Under the pieces are notes generated by a model. The model did not search any database, was not told where the DNA came from, and saw only the letters and a program-made list of their open reading frames with translations. Of a DNA stretch of 64,000 bases, positions 51,806 to 60,431 are shown one piece after another (position 1 is the first letter of the stretch; every line of letters begins with the position of its first letter). The position numbers were made by a program, and so were the translations under genes. Origin of the DNA: an uncultured Roseiflexaceae bacterium (GTDB lineage: Bacteria; Chloroflexota; Chloroflexia; Chloroflexales; Roseiflexaceae). The DNA lies in contig CALKHR010000018.1 of the NCBI GenBank assembly GCA_937988885.1, positions 10,296 to 74,295 on the forward strand. The letters are read 5' to 3'.

Positions 51806-52936
51806 ATGTACATTTCAAGCATCTACACAAATCAATTGGATAAAAAACAGGCGATGATCTCAAACCCTTCGCTTTCCATTATTAAATTGGTGTTACTGAG
51901 AACGATCGTGGTTGTTAGTATGGTGATGTATGCCCTCGAGTGGCTGAATGAGTCGTTTCGCCGATCGTTGTTGCCATTCGATCGTGTTACATATCCACTT
52001 TCGTTGACGATCTGTTTTATGGCTGTGACTTTTCTATTTGCTGGTTCATTGAGCAGATCAAAATTAGAGTATATCGCGTTATTTGTACTTTTTCTCTATT
52101 TGTTGAATTATATCTATGCCATTGTGTATGTGATGCCGCTGGAGCCGAAGGGATTCATCCGCATCTCTGCCACGCCGGAGTGGCTGTTGTTGGTGTACGG
52201 AATCGCGTTGCTGGCCTTTGATCTGCGGATGGGTTTGATCGTTTCTTTGATGGTTTATTTGGGGCTCCTTTTTTATCTGTCGATTTCGATCGCCCAAAAT
52301 GGCTACGAACTTCTCAATACCTCGACGTTTTATGTTCTCGTGCGAGGATGTGTCTGGAGTGTGTTCTACATTCCTATTTTGTCGGTTATTGCTATATTTC
52401 GCGAAAAGTATATCAAGACCGTCGCATTTGCCAAGATGATATCAGTTGCAGCGTATGTCGATGATCTGACGAATATTTACAACCGCCGTTATCTTGGCGA
52501 TATGATTCAGGAGGCGATCGCTCAGAATAATAGCTTGAATGACACATTTTCGATCATTATGTTTGATATTGATCACTTCAAGCAGATCAACGATCGTTAC
52601 GGTCACGATTGTGGCGACCTTGTGCTGAGCCGAGTGGCCCGCTCCCTCGCGAAATCGTTGCGCCAGAACGATACCTTTGGCCGCTGGGGAGGTGAGGAGT
52701 TTATGGTCATCGCTCCAGCGACCGATTTGCTCCAGGCAGAGCACTTAGCCGAGCGGCTGCGATACGCGATGTCGCAAATACCACACGATCATATTGGCAG
52801 TGTGACAGCAAGTTTTGGTGTGGCGACGTATCGGCCCGGTGATACTGCCGATACGTTGTTGAAGCGGGCCGATACTGCTCTATACCAGGCGAAGTTGAAT
52901 GGCCGCAATTGTTGGGTAAGCGAGACCTCGCTGTGA
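51806..52936 (+). CDS. Membrane diguanylate cyclase (GGDEF)
   Basis: A 376-residue protein with about six membrane helices (roughly residues 22-200) and a GGDEF domain (about 215-372). The active site is GGEEF (GRWGGEEFMV), with DIDHFKQINDRYGH and DDLTNIYNRRY. An inhibitory site RxxD is present as RQND, five residues before GGEEF. It should make cyclic di-GMP from two GTP at the inner face of the membrane, with product inhibition. GGAAGG precedes the ATG at 51806; an in-frame ATG at 51854 is possible. The base composition is noticeably more AT-rich at the 5' half than in neighbouring genes. The MshEN-like protein at 35.7 kb is a conceivable c-di-GMP reader. Confidence 0.9.
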   Translation: MYISSIYTNQLDKKQAMISNPSLSIIKLVLLRTIVVVSMVMYALEWLNESFRRSLLPFDRVTYPLSLTICFMAVTFLFAGSLSRSKLEYIALFVLFLYLLNYIYAIVYVMPLEPKGFIRISATPEWLLLVYGIALLAFDLRMGLIVSLMVYLGLLFYLSISIAQNGYELLNTSTFYVLVRGCVWSVFYIPILSVIAIFREKYIKTVAFAKMISVAAYVDDLTNIYNRRYLGDMIQEAIAQNNSLNDTFSIIMFDIDHFKQINDRYGHDCGDLVLSRVARSLAKSLRQNDTFGRWGGEEFMVIAPATDLLQAEHLAERLRYAMSQIPHDHIGSVTASFGVATYRPGDTADTLLKRADTALYQAKLNGRNCWVSETSL

Positions 52937-53012
52937 TCCTTGTCGGTGGCTGCAATGTTCATTATCCGGCGATTTTTAGGCTTCGTTAGGAAAGGTGTTA
53001 AGGGGAATTGGT

Positions 53013-54233
53013 ATGAGTGACGTTATTCGCATCCTATATCTTAGCGATAATCCAAGTGATAGTGAAATGATTCGTTCGGTGCTCGCTGAGGATGGTTTGG
53101 AGTGCCAAATCACTCAGGTTGCTACGCGGATCGAGTTTCAAACGACACTACTGCAGCAAAATATCGACCTGATCCTCTGCGACGATTATTTGGTCATTTT
53201 TAATTGTTTCACGGCGCTGTCGATCGCGCAGGACCGTTGCCCCGATACGCCATTTATCCTGCTGGTCAATACGCTGAGCGAGGATGCTATTATCGACGCC
53301 CTGCGGCGTGGTGCCACCGAATGTCTCTCGAAGCAGCGTCTGGCTCGGTTGCCCTCCAGCGTGCGCCGCGCAATGCGCGAATCTGCCGAGCGTGTAGCGC
53401 GCCGCTATGCCGAAACATCGCTGCGCTTTGCCGAGCGCCGCTTTATGCAGGCGTTCAACGCCATCCCCGTTGCGCTGCTGATCATCACGATGCGTGATGG
53501 CGATACGCTGGCCGTGAACGATTATTTCCTTGCGATCACCGGCTACACCCGCGATGAGGTGATCGGTCGCCCGATGCATAAGCTCGGCGTGTGGGCCAGC
53601 CTCGCCGACCGCTCGCTGCTGATCGGTCGCTTCCAAAACCTCAGCTCGACCTATAGCTGCGAAGTGGGGTGCCGCACTAAGAACGGCGATGTGCGGAAGT
53701 TGTTGGTCTCCGCCGAGGCGATCGAGTTTGAGGGGCGCTCGTGCCTGCTGATCGCTGGCAACGATGTCACCGAGCTTCATCAGGAAGAGGTGAGAGGCTC
53801 GAAGAAGCGCTCGTCGCAGGGCTCCACGCGCTTCGATCAGGCGTTCCACACCAATCTTCGCCCAATGTTCATCACTCGCCTGAGCGATGGTCGCTATGTG
53901 GATGCCAACGATGCTTGGCTGCATCTCAGCGGCTACTCCCGCGATGAACTGGTGGGCCGCGCCTCGGTCGAACTGAAGATGTGGGCCAAGCCCGCCGATC
54001 GTTCAAGCTTCATCGAAGGGCTGCGCAATAAAGGGAGTGTGCGCGAATTTGAGTATATTATTCGGCGGAAATCGGGTGAATTGACCGTTGGCGTGATCTC
54101 TGCCGAGTTGATCGATTTGAACGGCGAACCTTGTGCCCTGCTGATCGACCAAGAGGTCAGCGAGCGAAAACGGCTCGAAGATCGGCTTCGTCAAGCACAA
54201 CGGGTTGTGAATCTGTGTTTCTTCCAAGATTAG
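53013..54233 (+). CDS. Receiver-PAS-PAS protein lacking an output domain
   Basis: A 406-residue protein. A receiver domain (about 5-125) has LILCDDYL around the phosphoacceptor and a conserved Lys in LSKQRLARLP. PAS1 (about 145-265, FNAIPVALLIITMRDGDTLA) and PAS2 (about 280-395, FHTNLRPMFITRLSDGRYVDA) are clearly related to each other. After PAS2 the linker ERKRLEDRLRQAQR, which in hybrid kinases leads into the HisKA domain, is followed by nine unrelated residues and a stop. It is therefore probably a sensor kinase that has lost its catalytic half, or a protein working in trans. AGGGG supports the ATG at 53013. Its stop codon overlaps that of the convergent gene. Confidence 0.85.
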   Translation: MSDVIRILYLSDNPSDSEMIRSVLAEDGLECQITQVATRIEFQTTLLQQNIDLILCDDYLVIFNCFTALSIAQDRCPDTPFILLVNTLSEDAIIDALRRGATECLSKQRLARLPSSVRRAMRESAERVARRYAETSLRFAERRFMQAFNAIPVALLIITMRDGDTLAVNDYFLAITGYTRDEVIGRPMHKLGVWASLADRSLLIGRFQNLSSTYSCEVGCRTKNGDVRKLLVSAEAIEFEGRSCLLIAGNDVTELHQEEVRGSKKRSSQGSTRFDQAFHTNLRPMFITRLSDGRYVDANDAWLHLSGYSRDELVGRASVELKMWAKPADRSSFIEGLRNKGSVREFEYIIRRKSGELTVGVISAELIDLNGEPCALLIDQEVSERKRLEDRLRQAQRVVNLCFFQD

Positions 54234-54619
54234 AAGAGACGCTGCTGTTCAAGCTCTTCGCGCGGTGGGAGCACGTGCATGCCGCGTGATGAAGCCCACT
54301 CAGCCGATGGTCCTTGCCAGTGGTGCCGTGCCATTATAACTCGTCCCTGAGCATCGAAGGCCACGTTCTCTGCCTCCAGCAGGTCGCGCTGTTGGAGCCC
54401 CCGTGTACTGATCGCCCCGCCTTTTGCTACGATGCGTTGCCACGGCACATCGGTACGGTTTGCAGGGAGAGCGCCCATTGCAGCGCCCACTAAGCGAGCG
54501 TCGCAGCCCCGCCCAACGATGAAAGCGATATCGCCATAGGTTGCCACTATGCCGAACGGCACTTGCGCAACGACGTCGTAGATCAGTTCATACAGAGGGT
54601 TTTCAGCTTCCTGATGCAT
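54230..54619 (-). CDS. Alkyltransferase-like protein (ATL), MGMT family
   Basis: A 129-residue protein matching the DNA-binding domain of O6-alkylguanine-DNA alkyltransferase: VPFGIVATYGDIA with the nucleotide-flipping Tyr, an arginine finger in ARLVGAAM (Arg42), and NRTDVPWQRIV. The reactive Cys of PCHR is replaced by Trp60 (PWQR), the signature of ATL proteins. These bind O6-alkylguanine without repairing it and hand the lesion to nucleotide excision repair. There is no N-terminal MGMT domain, as usual for ATLs. The TAA overlaps the stop codon of the receiver-PAS protein on the other strand. Confidence 0.9.
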   Translation of the reverse strand: MHQEAENPLYELIYDVVAQVPFGIVATYGDIAFIVGRGCDARLVGAAMGALPANRTDVPWQRIVAKGGAISTRGLQQRDLLEAENVAFDAQGRVIMARHHWQGPSAEWASSRGMHVLPPREELEQQRLF

Positions 54620-54880
54620 GGCTCGCTCCTTCGTTCACGTCTGGCGAACTGCTGAGGATATGGTTTGAAGTGAAGATTTCCGCTGGTAGCATAGCGCAGG
54701 GTTGTCGTTGTGGCAACCCTGCGTATTTGATTCCAACATCTGAAACTGCGCCTTGGTTTGAACGTATGTGGTGCGATTTTGGCAATGTGCTCCTGATGTT
54801 ACAGGTTGTGCAGAGTGCCTAACTGCTGCTGTGGGATGCTGTATGCTGCGCGTTTCTAAGCGCAATGCTCAAGATGAGTG

Positions 54881-54889
54881 TGGTATAAT
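54881..54889 (+). promoter_or_regulatory. Extended -10 promoter of the CpXC gene
   Basis: TGGTATAAT, extended -10 with a perfect hexamer at 54884-54889. The -35 region is weak. Transcription would begin near 54896. Confidence 0.5.
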
Positions 54890-54914
54890 GATCGTCTATG
54901 AGATTGTGCTAATC

Positions 54915-54936
54915 GCGCGCCGGCTCTCCGGCGCGC
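54915..54936 (+). promoter_or_regulatory. Leader hairpin of the CpXC gene
   Basis: GCGCGCCGG (54915-54923) and CCGGCGCGC (54928-54936), a perfect 9 bp G+C stem with a CTCT loop, within the first 40 nt of the predicted transcript and 10 nt before the ribosome site AAAGG. It might stabilise the mRNA or attenuate transcription. Confidence 0.55.
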
Positions 54937-54963
54937 TCTGTTCGGAAAGGATAGTGTTTGATC

Positions 54964-56286
54964 ATGGCTGCAACTCCGCCACAGGTCATTCAGCTCACCT
55001 GCCCTAATTGCCGCAACCCAATGCGTGCTCAGGTGTTTACGCTCGTTGATGTCGGGGTTCAGCCCGAGCTCAAAAACTACCTACTCGCCGGCCAACTGAA
55101 TGTTGCAGTCTGCCCGAATTGTGGCACTCCTGCAATGATTGCTGCGCCCTTGCTGTATCACGATCCCGAAAAGCAACTCTTCCTCATTCACTTCCCGCAG
55201 CAACTGAACGCTCGGCCAGAGGAGCAGGAACGCTTTATCGGTGAGGCGACAAGCATGATTATGCGCACGCTGCCCGCCGATGCTGCCAAGGGCTACTTAC
55301 TAGCGCCAAAGCGCTTTCTTACGCTCAACTCACTGATCGAGGCTGTGCTCGAAGCCGATGGCATCTCGCGCGAGATGGTCGAGGCGCAGCGCACTCGTGT
55401 TGAGCTGATCAGTCGTATGGCCGAGGCGTTTGAGCAGGGCGAGGAGCAACTGGCTGCTCTGGTTAACGAGCAGAAGGCGTTGCTCGATCAGGAATTTTTC
55501 GGCACACTCAACGCGTTTATCGAGGCGAGCGCTCAGTCGGGCCGCGAGGACTCGGCGCAGATGTTGCGCACACTGCGCGATAAGCTGGTCGAGTTGAGCG
55601 GCTTTGAGGGCGAGCTGCCCGAGGCTGCCGAGGATCTTCCCGTGGATGAGGTGGTCGATCGGCTGGCGAATGTCGATGATAGCCAACTCGAAGAGACGAT
55701 CGCCGAGCTGCGCCCGTTGATCGATTACGCGTTCTACGAGGCGCTGACCAAGCGCATCGATGCCGCTGAGCAGAGCGGCGATACGGCTACCGCCGAGCAT
55801 CTCACCAAGCGCCGCTCGCAAATCCTCGAATTGGTCGAGCGCATGGATCGACAGGCGCAGGAACTGTTCGAGGCGGGCGCGAAGGTGCTTCAGTCGGTGC
55901 TGGAGGCCGATGATCCCGAAGCGCTGATGCGTTCGCAGCCCGATATGATCAACGAAGCCTTTATGCTGGTGCTGGATGCGAACATGGGCGCTGCCGAGCG
56001 GGCTGGCGCGCGCGATGCCGTCGAGCGCCTCGTCAAGATTCGCGAGTTAGCCATCCAGATCGCGCAGGAGGCGCTTTCGCCCGAGGATCGCTTCATTAAC
56101 GATCTGCTCCAAGCCGAGACGCCTCAGGATGCTACGAAGCTGCTGCGGCAGAATGTGGCGATGATCAAGCCGGAACTGGTGAAGCGCCTGAACGAATTGG
56201 CCGATCAGTTCGAGAAGGATGGCCGCAAGCCGTTGAGCGACCGTCTGCGCCAACTCGGTCGCGAAGCCGGGGCCATGCTGTTCTAA
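54964..56286 (+). CDS. CpXC-domain zinc-ribbon protein
   Basis: A 440-residue soluble protein. The N-terminal 130 residues have two CPNC pairs (LTCPNCRNP, AVCPNCGTP) that would hold a zinc ion, as in CpXC domains found in Chloroflexota. The rest is acidic and almost wholly helical, with long amphipathic stretches suggesting coiled-coil or repeat structure. The function of the family is unknown. The ATG at 54964 is chosen; a TTG at 54958 has better spacing from AAAGG and would add two residues. It is followed by an 11 bp hairpin and then mutS on the same strand. Confidence 0.82.
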   Translation: MAATPPQVIQLTCPNCRNPMRAQVFTLVDVGVQPELKNYLLAGQLNVAVCPNCGTPAMIAAPLLYHDPEKQLFLIHFPQQLNARPEEQERFIGEATSMIMRTLPADAAKGYLLAPKRFLTLNSLIEAVLEADGISREMVEAQRTRVELISRMAEAFEQGEEQLAALVNEQKALLDQEFFGTLNAFIEASAQSGREDSAQMLRTLRDKLVELSGFEGELPEAAEDLPVDEVVDRLANVDDSQLEETIAELRPLIDYAFYEALTKRIDAAEQSGDTATAEHLTKRRSQILELVERMDRQAQELFEAGAKVLQSVLEADDPEALMRSQPDMINEAFMLVLDANMGAAERAGARDAVERLVKIRELAIQIAQEALSPEDRFINDLLQAETPQDATKLLRQNVAMIKPELVKRLNELADQFEKDGRKPLSDRLRQLGREAGAMLF

Positions 56287-56307
56287 ACCATTCGGTTCGC
56301 TTCTCTC

Positions 56308-56341
56308 GGCCCATGGTGCGCATTTGTGTACACCATGGGCC
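56308..56341 (+). terminator. Hairpin between the CpXC gene and mutS
   Basis: GGCCCATGGTG (56308-56318) and CACCATGGGCC (56331-56341) form a perfect 11 bp stem with a 12 nt loop. The downstream T content is moderate (TTTTCTCTGTTTTG begins 11 nt later), so it may terminate only partly. Confidence 0.55.
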
Positions 56342-56408
56342 GCTGTATTCGTTTTCTCTGTTTTGATAGCTCACGCGGAAGCTCGAAAAGAAGGGAAGTT
56401 TGTTCGGC

Positions 56409-58982
56409 ATGCAGACATACGATATCCAGCGAGTGCTTCGGGCGCGCTACGGCGGAGTGGAAGCCAGCGATATCCTCGTCCAGTTCGCCAGGATCGAGCT
56501 TGAACGCCCGGATGCGCTGGTCTGGATGCAGAACGGCAAGTTCTTCGAGGTCTACGGCGAGGCCGCTAAGTTGCTGGGTCGCCTGCTCGACCTGCGGGTG
56601 GCCGAGAAGCCGCTGATGACGGGCCGCAACGGCCAACCGCTGATGCTGGCGATGACGGGCATCACGATCGGCAGCGAGCGCGAACACTTGGCCCGCCTGC
56701 TGCGGATGGGCTACCGCGTGGCGATGGGCCGCGAGGTTGAGGGCGAGCGCGAGGGCACCATCAAGGCCCGCCAACTGGCCGAGGTGATCACGCCCGGCAC
56801 CATCTTTGATGAGGATTTGCTCGATGAACAGCGCCGCCTGTTGGCCGCCGTCTACCTGAGCCACGAGCGGGCCGCGCTGGCGCTAGCCGATGTCTCCACG
56901 GGCGCGTTCTGGTGCCAGGATTGGGCTGGCCCCGAGGCGCACGACCGCCTGATGGACGAGTTGGCGCGCGTCACCCCCGCCGAACTGCTGTACGATCAGA
57001 GCCTGCCTCGCGAGACGATCAGCCGCTTGGGCACCGCCAGCGGCATTACGCGGCTGGAGGGCGAGCGCATCCAGCGCCACCTCGCGCTCTGCGACGAGTT
57101 GAAGATCGCCGATAGCTACCATGTCGGGCGGATGTCGCCGCTGCCCAGTTGGTGGTTCAGCGCCGAGAGCAGCCAGGATGCCTTGCAGTCGCACTTCCAC
57201 ACCAACGATCTGCGTCCGTTCGGCCTTGAGCAGCACCCCGATGCGGTGCGGGTGGCTGGCGTGGTGCTGCGCTACTTGCAGTGGAACAGGTTCCCCGCGA
57301 TCGCTCGGCTTGAGAGCATCCGCGTGGGTGGCGGCAGCCAATTGTTGCAGATGGATGCCACCACGCGCCGCACGCTCGATATTCTGGTGGGGCCGGATGG
57401 TTCCTCGTATGGCTCGCTGCTCTCGGTGCTGGATCAGACCCGCACGCCGATGGGTGGGCGCTTGCTGCGCACCTGGCTCACGCAGGGTTTGCGCAACCCC
57501 GATCTGCTCAACACACGCTACAACGCGATCAGCGCCTGCCTCGAATCGTCGCTGGAGCGCGAGGAGATTCGCTCGCACTTGGGTGGCATCGGCGATATCG
57601 AGCGGATCGCCAATCGGCTGCTGGTTGGCCCCGAGCGCGCCACACCCCGTGATGTCGTGCGGCTGCGCGATGCGCTCCGTGCCGCCGAGGCGATCGCTCC
57701 CCCGCTGGAGCAACTCGGCGGGCTTGGCATCAACAATTACGCGCCGCCGAGCGATCTGACGCGGTTGCTGGAACAGGCGTTAGTGCCTGCGCCCCGCAAC
57801 ACCGTAGTGGTGCGTAGCGAGTCGGATTCCGGCGAACTGCTGGCGGCGGGGTGGGATACCGAACTCGATGCGTTGCTGGTGCGCGAGCAGGACATCTTCG
57901 CGACGATCGAGCAGCTGATCGATGAGTTGGTGATGACGACGGGCATCCGCTCGTTGCAGGCCAAGCGCGACACCCGCACCCGCCAGATGATGCTCACTCT
58001 GTCGAGCAGCGATGCGCGCCGCGTCCCCGCCGATTGGACCCGCATCGCCAAAGGCAAAGAGCAATACGTGACCGACCGCCTGCGCCAACTCTCCGACGAA
58101 CTGGTTGATATCGAATCGCAGCGAATCGATGTGGAGCAAGCGGCTTGGCATCGGCTCTGGCAGCAGATCGCCGCGCACGGCCCACAGTTGCAACTGCTGG
58201 CCCAGCACCTCGCCCAGATCGATGTGCTGACCACCTTGGCGGTGGTGGCGTTGCGCGAGCGGTGGACGCGCCCGCAGTTGGTGAACGAGCGCGTGCTGAC
58301 GATCGAGAACGGGCGGCATCCCGTGGTGAGTCGCACGGTCGATGGCTACATCCCCTCGTCGGTTCACCTCGATGACACCACGCGGCTGATCGTGCTGACT
58401 GGCCCGAACATGTCGGGCAAATCGACTCTGATGCGCATGGTGGCGCTGTGTGTGGTGTTGGCGCAGATGGGTTCGTTCGTCCCCGCTGATTCGATGACGC
58501 TGGGCTTGTACGACCGCATCTTTACGCGGATCGGCGCTGCCGAAGATATCGCGAGTGGTCGCAGCACCTTCCTGGTCGAGATGAGCGAAGTGGCGACGAT
58601 CGTGCATCAGGCCACCGCCGATAGCTTGGTGGTGCTCGATGAGGTTGGGCGAGGTACTGCGACATACGATGGAATGGCGCTTGCTGAAGCAATCGTCGAG
58701 CACCTGCACGATCGAGTCGGGTGCCGTGGCTTATTCGCTACGCACTACCATCACCTCGCTCACACGATCGGTAGGCTGCCCGGGATCGCGTGTTATCAAA
58801 TGAGTGTGCAACAACACGGCGACAAGTTGATCTTCCTCCATACCATGGAGCCGGGCGTGGCAGCAGGCTCGTTCGGCATCAGTGTCGCGCGGATGGCGGG
58901 CCTGCCGCAGAGTATCCTAGAGCGCGCCGAAACCCGCCTGAAAGAGTTAGAGCGAGGCGGGACGACGACATTGTCGCAGTAG
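56409..58982 (+). CDS. mutS: DNA mismatch repair protein MutS
   Basis: An 857-residue MutS1-type protein, the usual length. The mismatch-recognition motif near residues 42-48 reads GKFFEVYG, with Phe-Phe-Glu where most MutS have Phe-Tyr-Glu; the intercalating Phe and the Glu are kept. The ATPase domain has P-loop GPNMSGKST (about 664-672), GAAEDIASGRSTFLVEM, the Walker B region LVVLDEVGRGTATYDG and FATHYHHL. It recognises mispairs and recruits MutL; no mutL is in the window. The ATG at 56409 is used; a TTG at 56400 nearer to AGGGAAG would add three residues. Confidence 0.95.
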   Translation: MQTYDIQRVLRARYGGVEASDILVQFARIELERPDALVWMQNGKFFEVYGEAAKLLGRLLDLRVAEKPLMTGRNGQPLMLAMTGITIGSEREHLARLLRMGYRVAMGREVEGEREGTIKARQLAEVITPGTIFDEDLLDEQRRLLAAVYLSHERAALALADVSTGAFWCQDWAGPEAHDRLMDELARVTPAELLYDQSLPRETISRLGTASGITRLEGERIQRHLALCDELKIADSYHVGRMSPLPSWWFSAESSQDALQSHFHTNDLRPFGLEQHPDAVRVAGVVLRYLQWNRFPAIARLESIRVGGGSQLLQMDATTRRTLDILVGPDGSSYGSLLSVLDQTRTPMGGRLLRTWLTQGLRNPDLLNTRYNAISACLESSLEREEIRSHLGGIGDIERIANRLLVGPERATPRDVVRLRDALRAAEAIAPPLEQLGGLGINNYAPPSDLTRLLEQALVPAPRNTVVVRSESDSGELLAAGWDTELDALLVREQDIFATIEQLIDELVMTTGIRSLQAKRDTRTRQMMLTLSSSDARRVPADWTRIAKGKEQYVTDRLRQLSDELVDIESQRIDVEQAAWHRLWQQIAAHGPQLQLLAQHLAQIDVLTTLAVVALRERWTRPQLVNERVLTIENGRHPVVSRTVDGYIPSSVHLDDTTRLIVLTGPNMSGKSTLMRMVALCVVLAQMGSFVPADSMTLGLYDRIFTRIGAAEDIASGRSTFLVEMSEVATIVHQATADSLVVLDEVGRGTATYDGMALAEAIVEHLHDRVGCRGLFATHYHHLAHTIGRLPGIACYQMSVQQHGDKLIFLHTMEPGVAAGSFGISVARMAGLPQSILERAETRLKELERGGTTTLSQ

Positions 58983-59073
58983 GTCACCTGTTTGGCTTAC
59001 CGCGCAATGATATGATGGGTCGAGTGAGGTAGTGCAAGTGTGCAGTATTGAATTTCGTTAGAAAGAGATTTCA

Positions 59074-59397
59074 ATGAAACGTTACGGTCAAATTATCGCA
59101 CTGAAACCCGAACAAATCACGGCTTACGAACATTTAATCGCCAATGTGTGGCCGGAGGTACTCGAAACGTTCCGCAAACATAATATGCGAAATTATTCGA
59201 TATTCCGGTACCAAAACCTCCTTTTCACCTATTTTGAGTATGTCGGCGACGATTACGCCTCGGATATGGCGCACATTGCCATTCACCCCAAGGTGCGCGA
59301 GTGGCTGAGCTTGACAGACCCAATGCAAGACCCCATGCCCGATCGCGTTGAGGGCGAATGGTGGACGACGATGCGTGAGTTGTTCCACGCCGATTAG
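59074..59397 (+). CDS. rhaM: L-rhamnose mutarotase
   Basis: A 107-residue protein of standard RhaM length (about 104). It has the conserved core YEHLIANVWPEVLETFRKHNMRNYSIF, with the catalytic-region His, then RYQNLLFTYFEY and the C-terminal WWTTMRELFH. RhaM interconverts alpha and beta L-rhamnopyranose in the cytoplasm, speeding use by rhamnose isomerase. No other rhamnose gene is near, but rhamnose is a pectin (rhamnogalacturonan) sugar, which fits the uronate locus elsewhere in the window. Its stop overlaps that of the convergent membrane-protein gene by 4 bp. Confidence 0.88.
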   Translation: MKRYGQIIALKPEQITAYEHLIANVWPEVLETFRKHNMRNYSIFRYQNLLFTYFEYVGDDYASDMAHIAIHPKVREWLSLTDPMQDPMPDRVEGEWWTTMRELFHAD

Positions 59398-60242
59398 CGC
59401 CGTTTGCCCCGCCGCGATTGGCGCGCTTTCCGTGTTTCCTGTTCCGCCTGCCAACGAGCCTGCGCTGCTTCGCGTCGGGCTTGTTGTGCTGCCCGTTGCG
59501 CTTCTCGCTGGGCAGCTTCTTCGGCCTGCTGCTGATTGAGTTCGTGCAGGAAGCGCCGCGTTTCGCGGACGCCCAGCCACATCGCGACGCCAGCGATCAG
59601 CAGCAGCACGACACCGATTGGCAGGCTACGCTCGGCGGTTGCGCGTAAGTCGGCTAGATATTCGGCGCGGCTGCCAGCGTAGACGAGGTTGGCCTTGAAC
59701 GTGCGTTGGCCATCCTGCTCATCGATCGCGCCGATCACGAGGATCGGGTCGTTGTGCACGAAGCCACGGGTGCGGGTGGAGCCATTGGTGAAGGTTGGCT
59801 CGCTATCCTCACGGGTGGTGGCGGTGCGATCGATCACATAATCCTCGTTGGCAAGCCGAATATCGCCATCCGACACGTTGATCCACAACGCTGGCGTCTG
59901 CTGCTCCACGGTCTGCCATTCCGGCTGCGAGGCTCCCAAAATGCGGAGTCTGCTCTGATACGCTTCGTGGATGTATGCCACGAACGCGCCATTGATCTGC
60001 GGGTTGCGTTCGCTCACCACGCCTTCGAGCGCCATGCGCTGCCCAAGCGGTGCGTCCTCTAGGTTGGCGGCGCTGAGGCTCGGCAACTGTTCGGCGATGG
60101 TGGCCCGCTGCAGATAGGTCGGGGAATCGAGCAGGATCATGATGCCGATGCCGCCCGATACGACTGCGATAACAAGGAGCACCAGCGGATTGAGCAGCAC
60201 TTCGCGCTTGATCCACTGGAGGAGTGCTGGGAGTTGTTGCAT
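59394..60242 (-). CDS. Two-TM membrane protein with charged C-terminal tail
   Basis: A 282-residue protein of unknown function. TM1 (about 18-40, PLVLLVIAVVSGGIGIMILL) and TM2 (about 210-232, LPIGVVLLLIAGVAMWLGV) flank an extracytoplasmic region of about 165 residues. This resembles the GIDE/MULAN-like outer domain by layout (GQRMALEGVVSERNP, FVHNDPILVIGAIDEQDG), though no RING domain is present. The C-terminal 50 residues are rich in Arg, Ala, Gln and Glu and likely form a cytoplasmic coiled coil. The ATG at 60242 is preferred because TM1 follows directly. No partner is evident. Confidence 0.65.
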   Translation of the reverse strand: MQQLPALLQWIKREVLLNPLVLLVIAVVSGGIGIMILLDSPTYLQRATIAEQLPSLSAANLEDAPLGQRMALEGVVSERNPQINGAFVAYIHEAYQSRLRILGASQPEWQTVEQQTPALWINVSDGDIRLANEDYVIDRTATTREDSEPTFTNGSTRTRGFVHNDPILVIGAIDEQDGQRTFKANLVYAGSRAEYLADLRATAERSLPIGVVLLLIAGVAMWLGVRETRRFLHELNQQQAEEAAQREAQRAAQQARREAAQARWQAEQETRKARQSRRGKRR

Positions 60243-60431
60243 TCTGTTGCCTATCGTTCTAGTGTAGAGCTTTTCGTGTGTATGATACCAAATCTGGTTT
60301 GCGCGATTGCACGTGAGCACGATGCTTCATTCGCTTGGGTACTTGGTGATTTGGGTGGCATCGACGGCGCGCATAAATACAGACGGCTCAGATGAGCCGT
60401 CTGTGTCGTGAGAGGCGAAATGATGAGGGGA

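Larger units (their letters stand above)
54620..54957. other. Intergenic region with two hairpins and a promoter
   Basis: No gene is recognised. A 10 bp hairpin CGCAGGGTTG/CAACCCTGCG lies at 54695-54723 with no adjacent gene end. An extended -10 lies at 54881-54889, and a leader hairpin at 54915-54936 precedes the CpXC gene. Confidence 0.5.

Noticed and set aside
53013..54233. Frameshift hiding the kinase domain of the receiver-PAS-PAS protein
   Set aside because: Neither other plus-strand frame after 54190 encodes HisKA or HATPase motifs, and the minus strand carries a clear ATL gene there.
54695..54723. 10 bp hairpin as a terminator
   Set aside because: No gene ends next to it on either strand, and only a weak T-rich tail follows; reported as part of the intergenic entry only.
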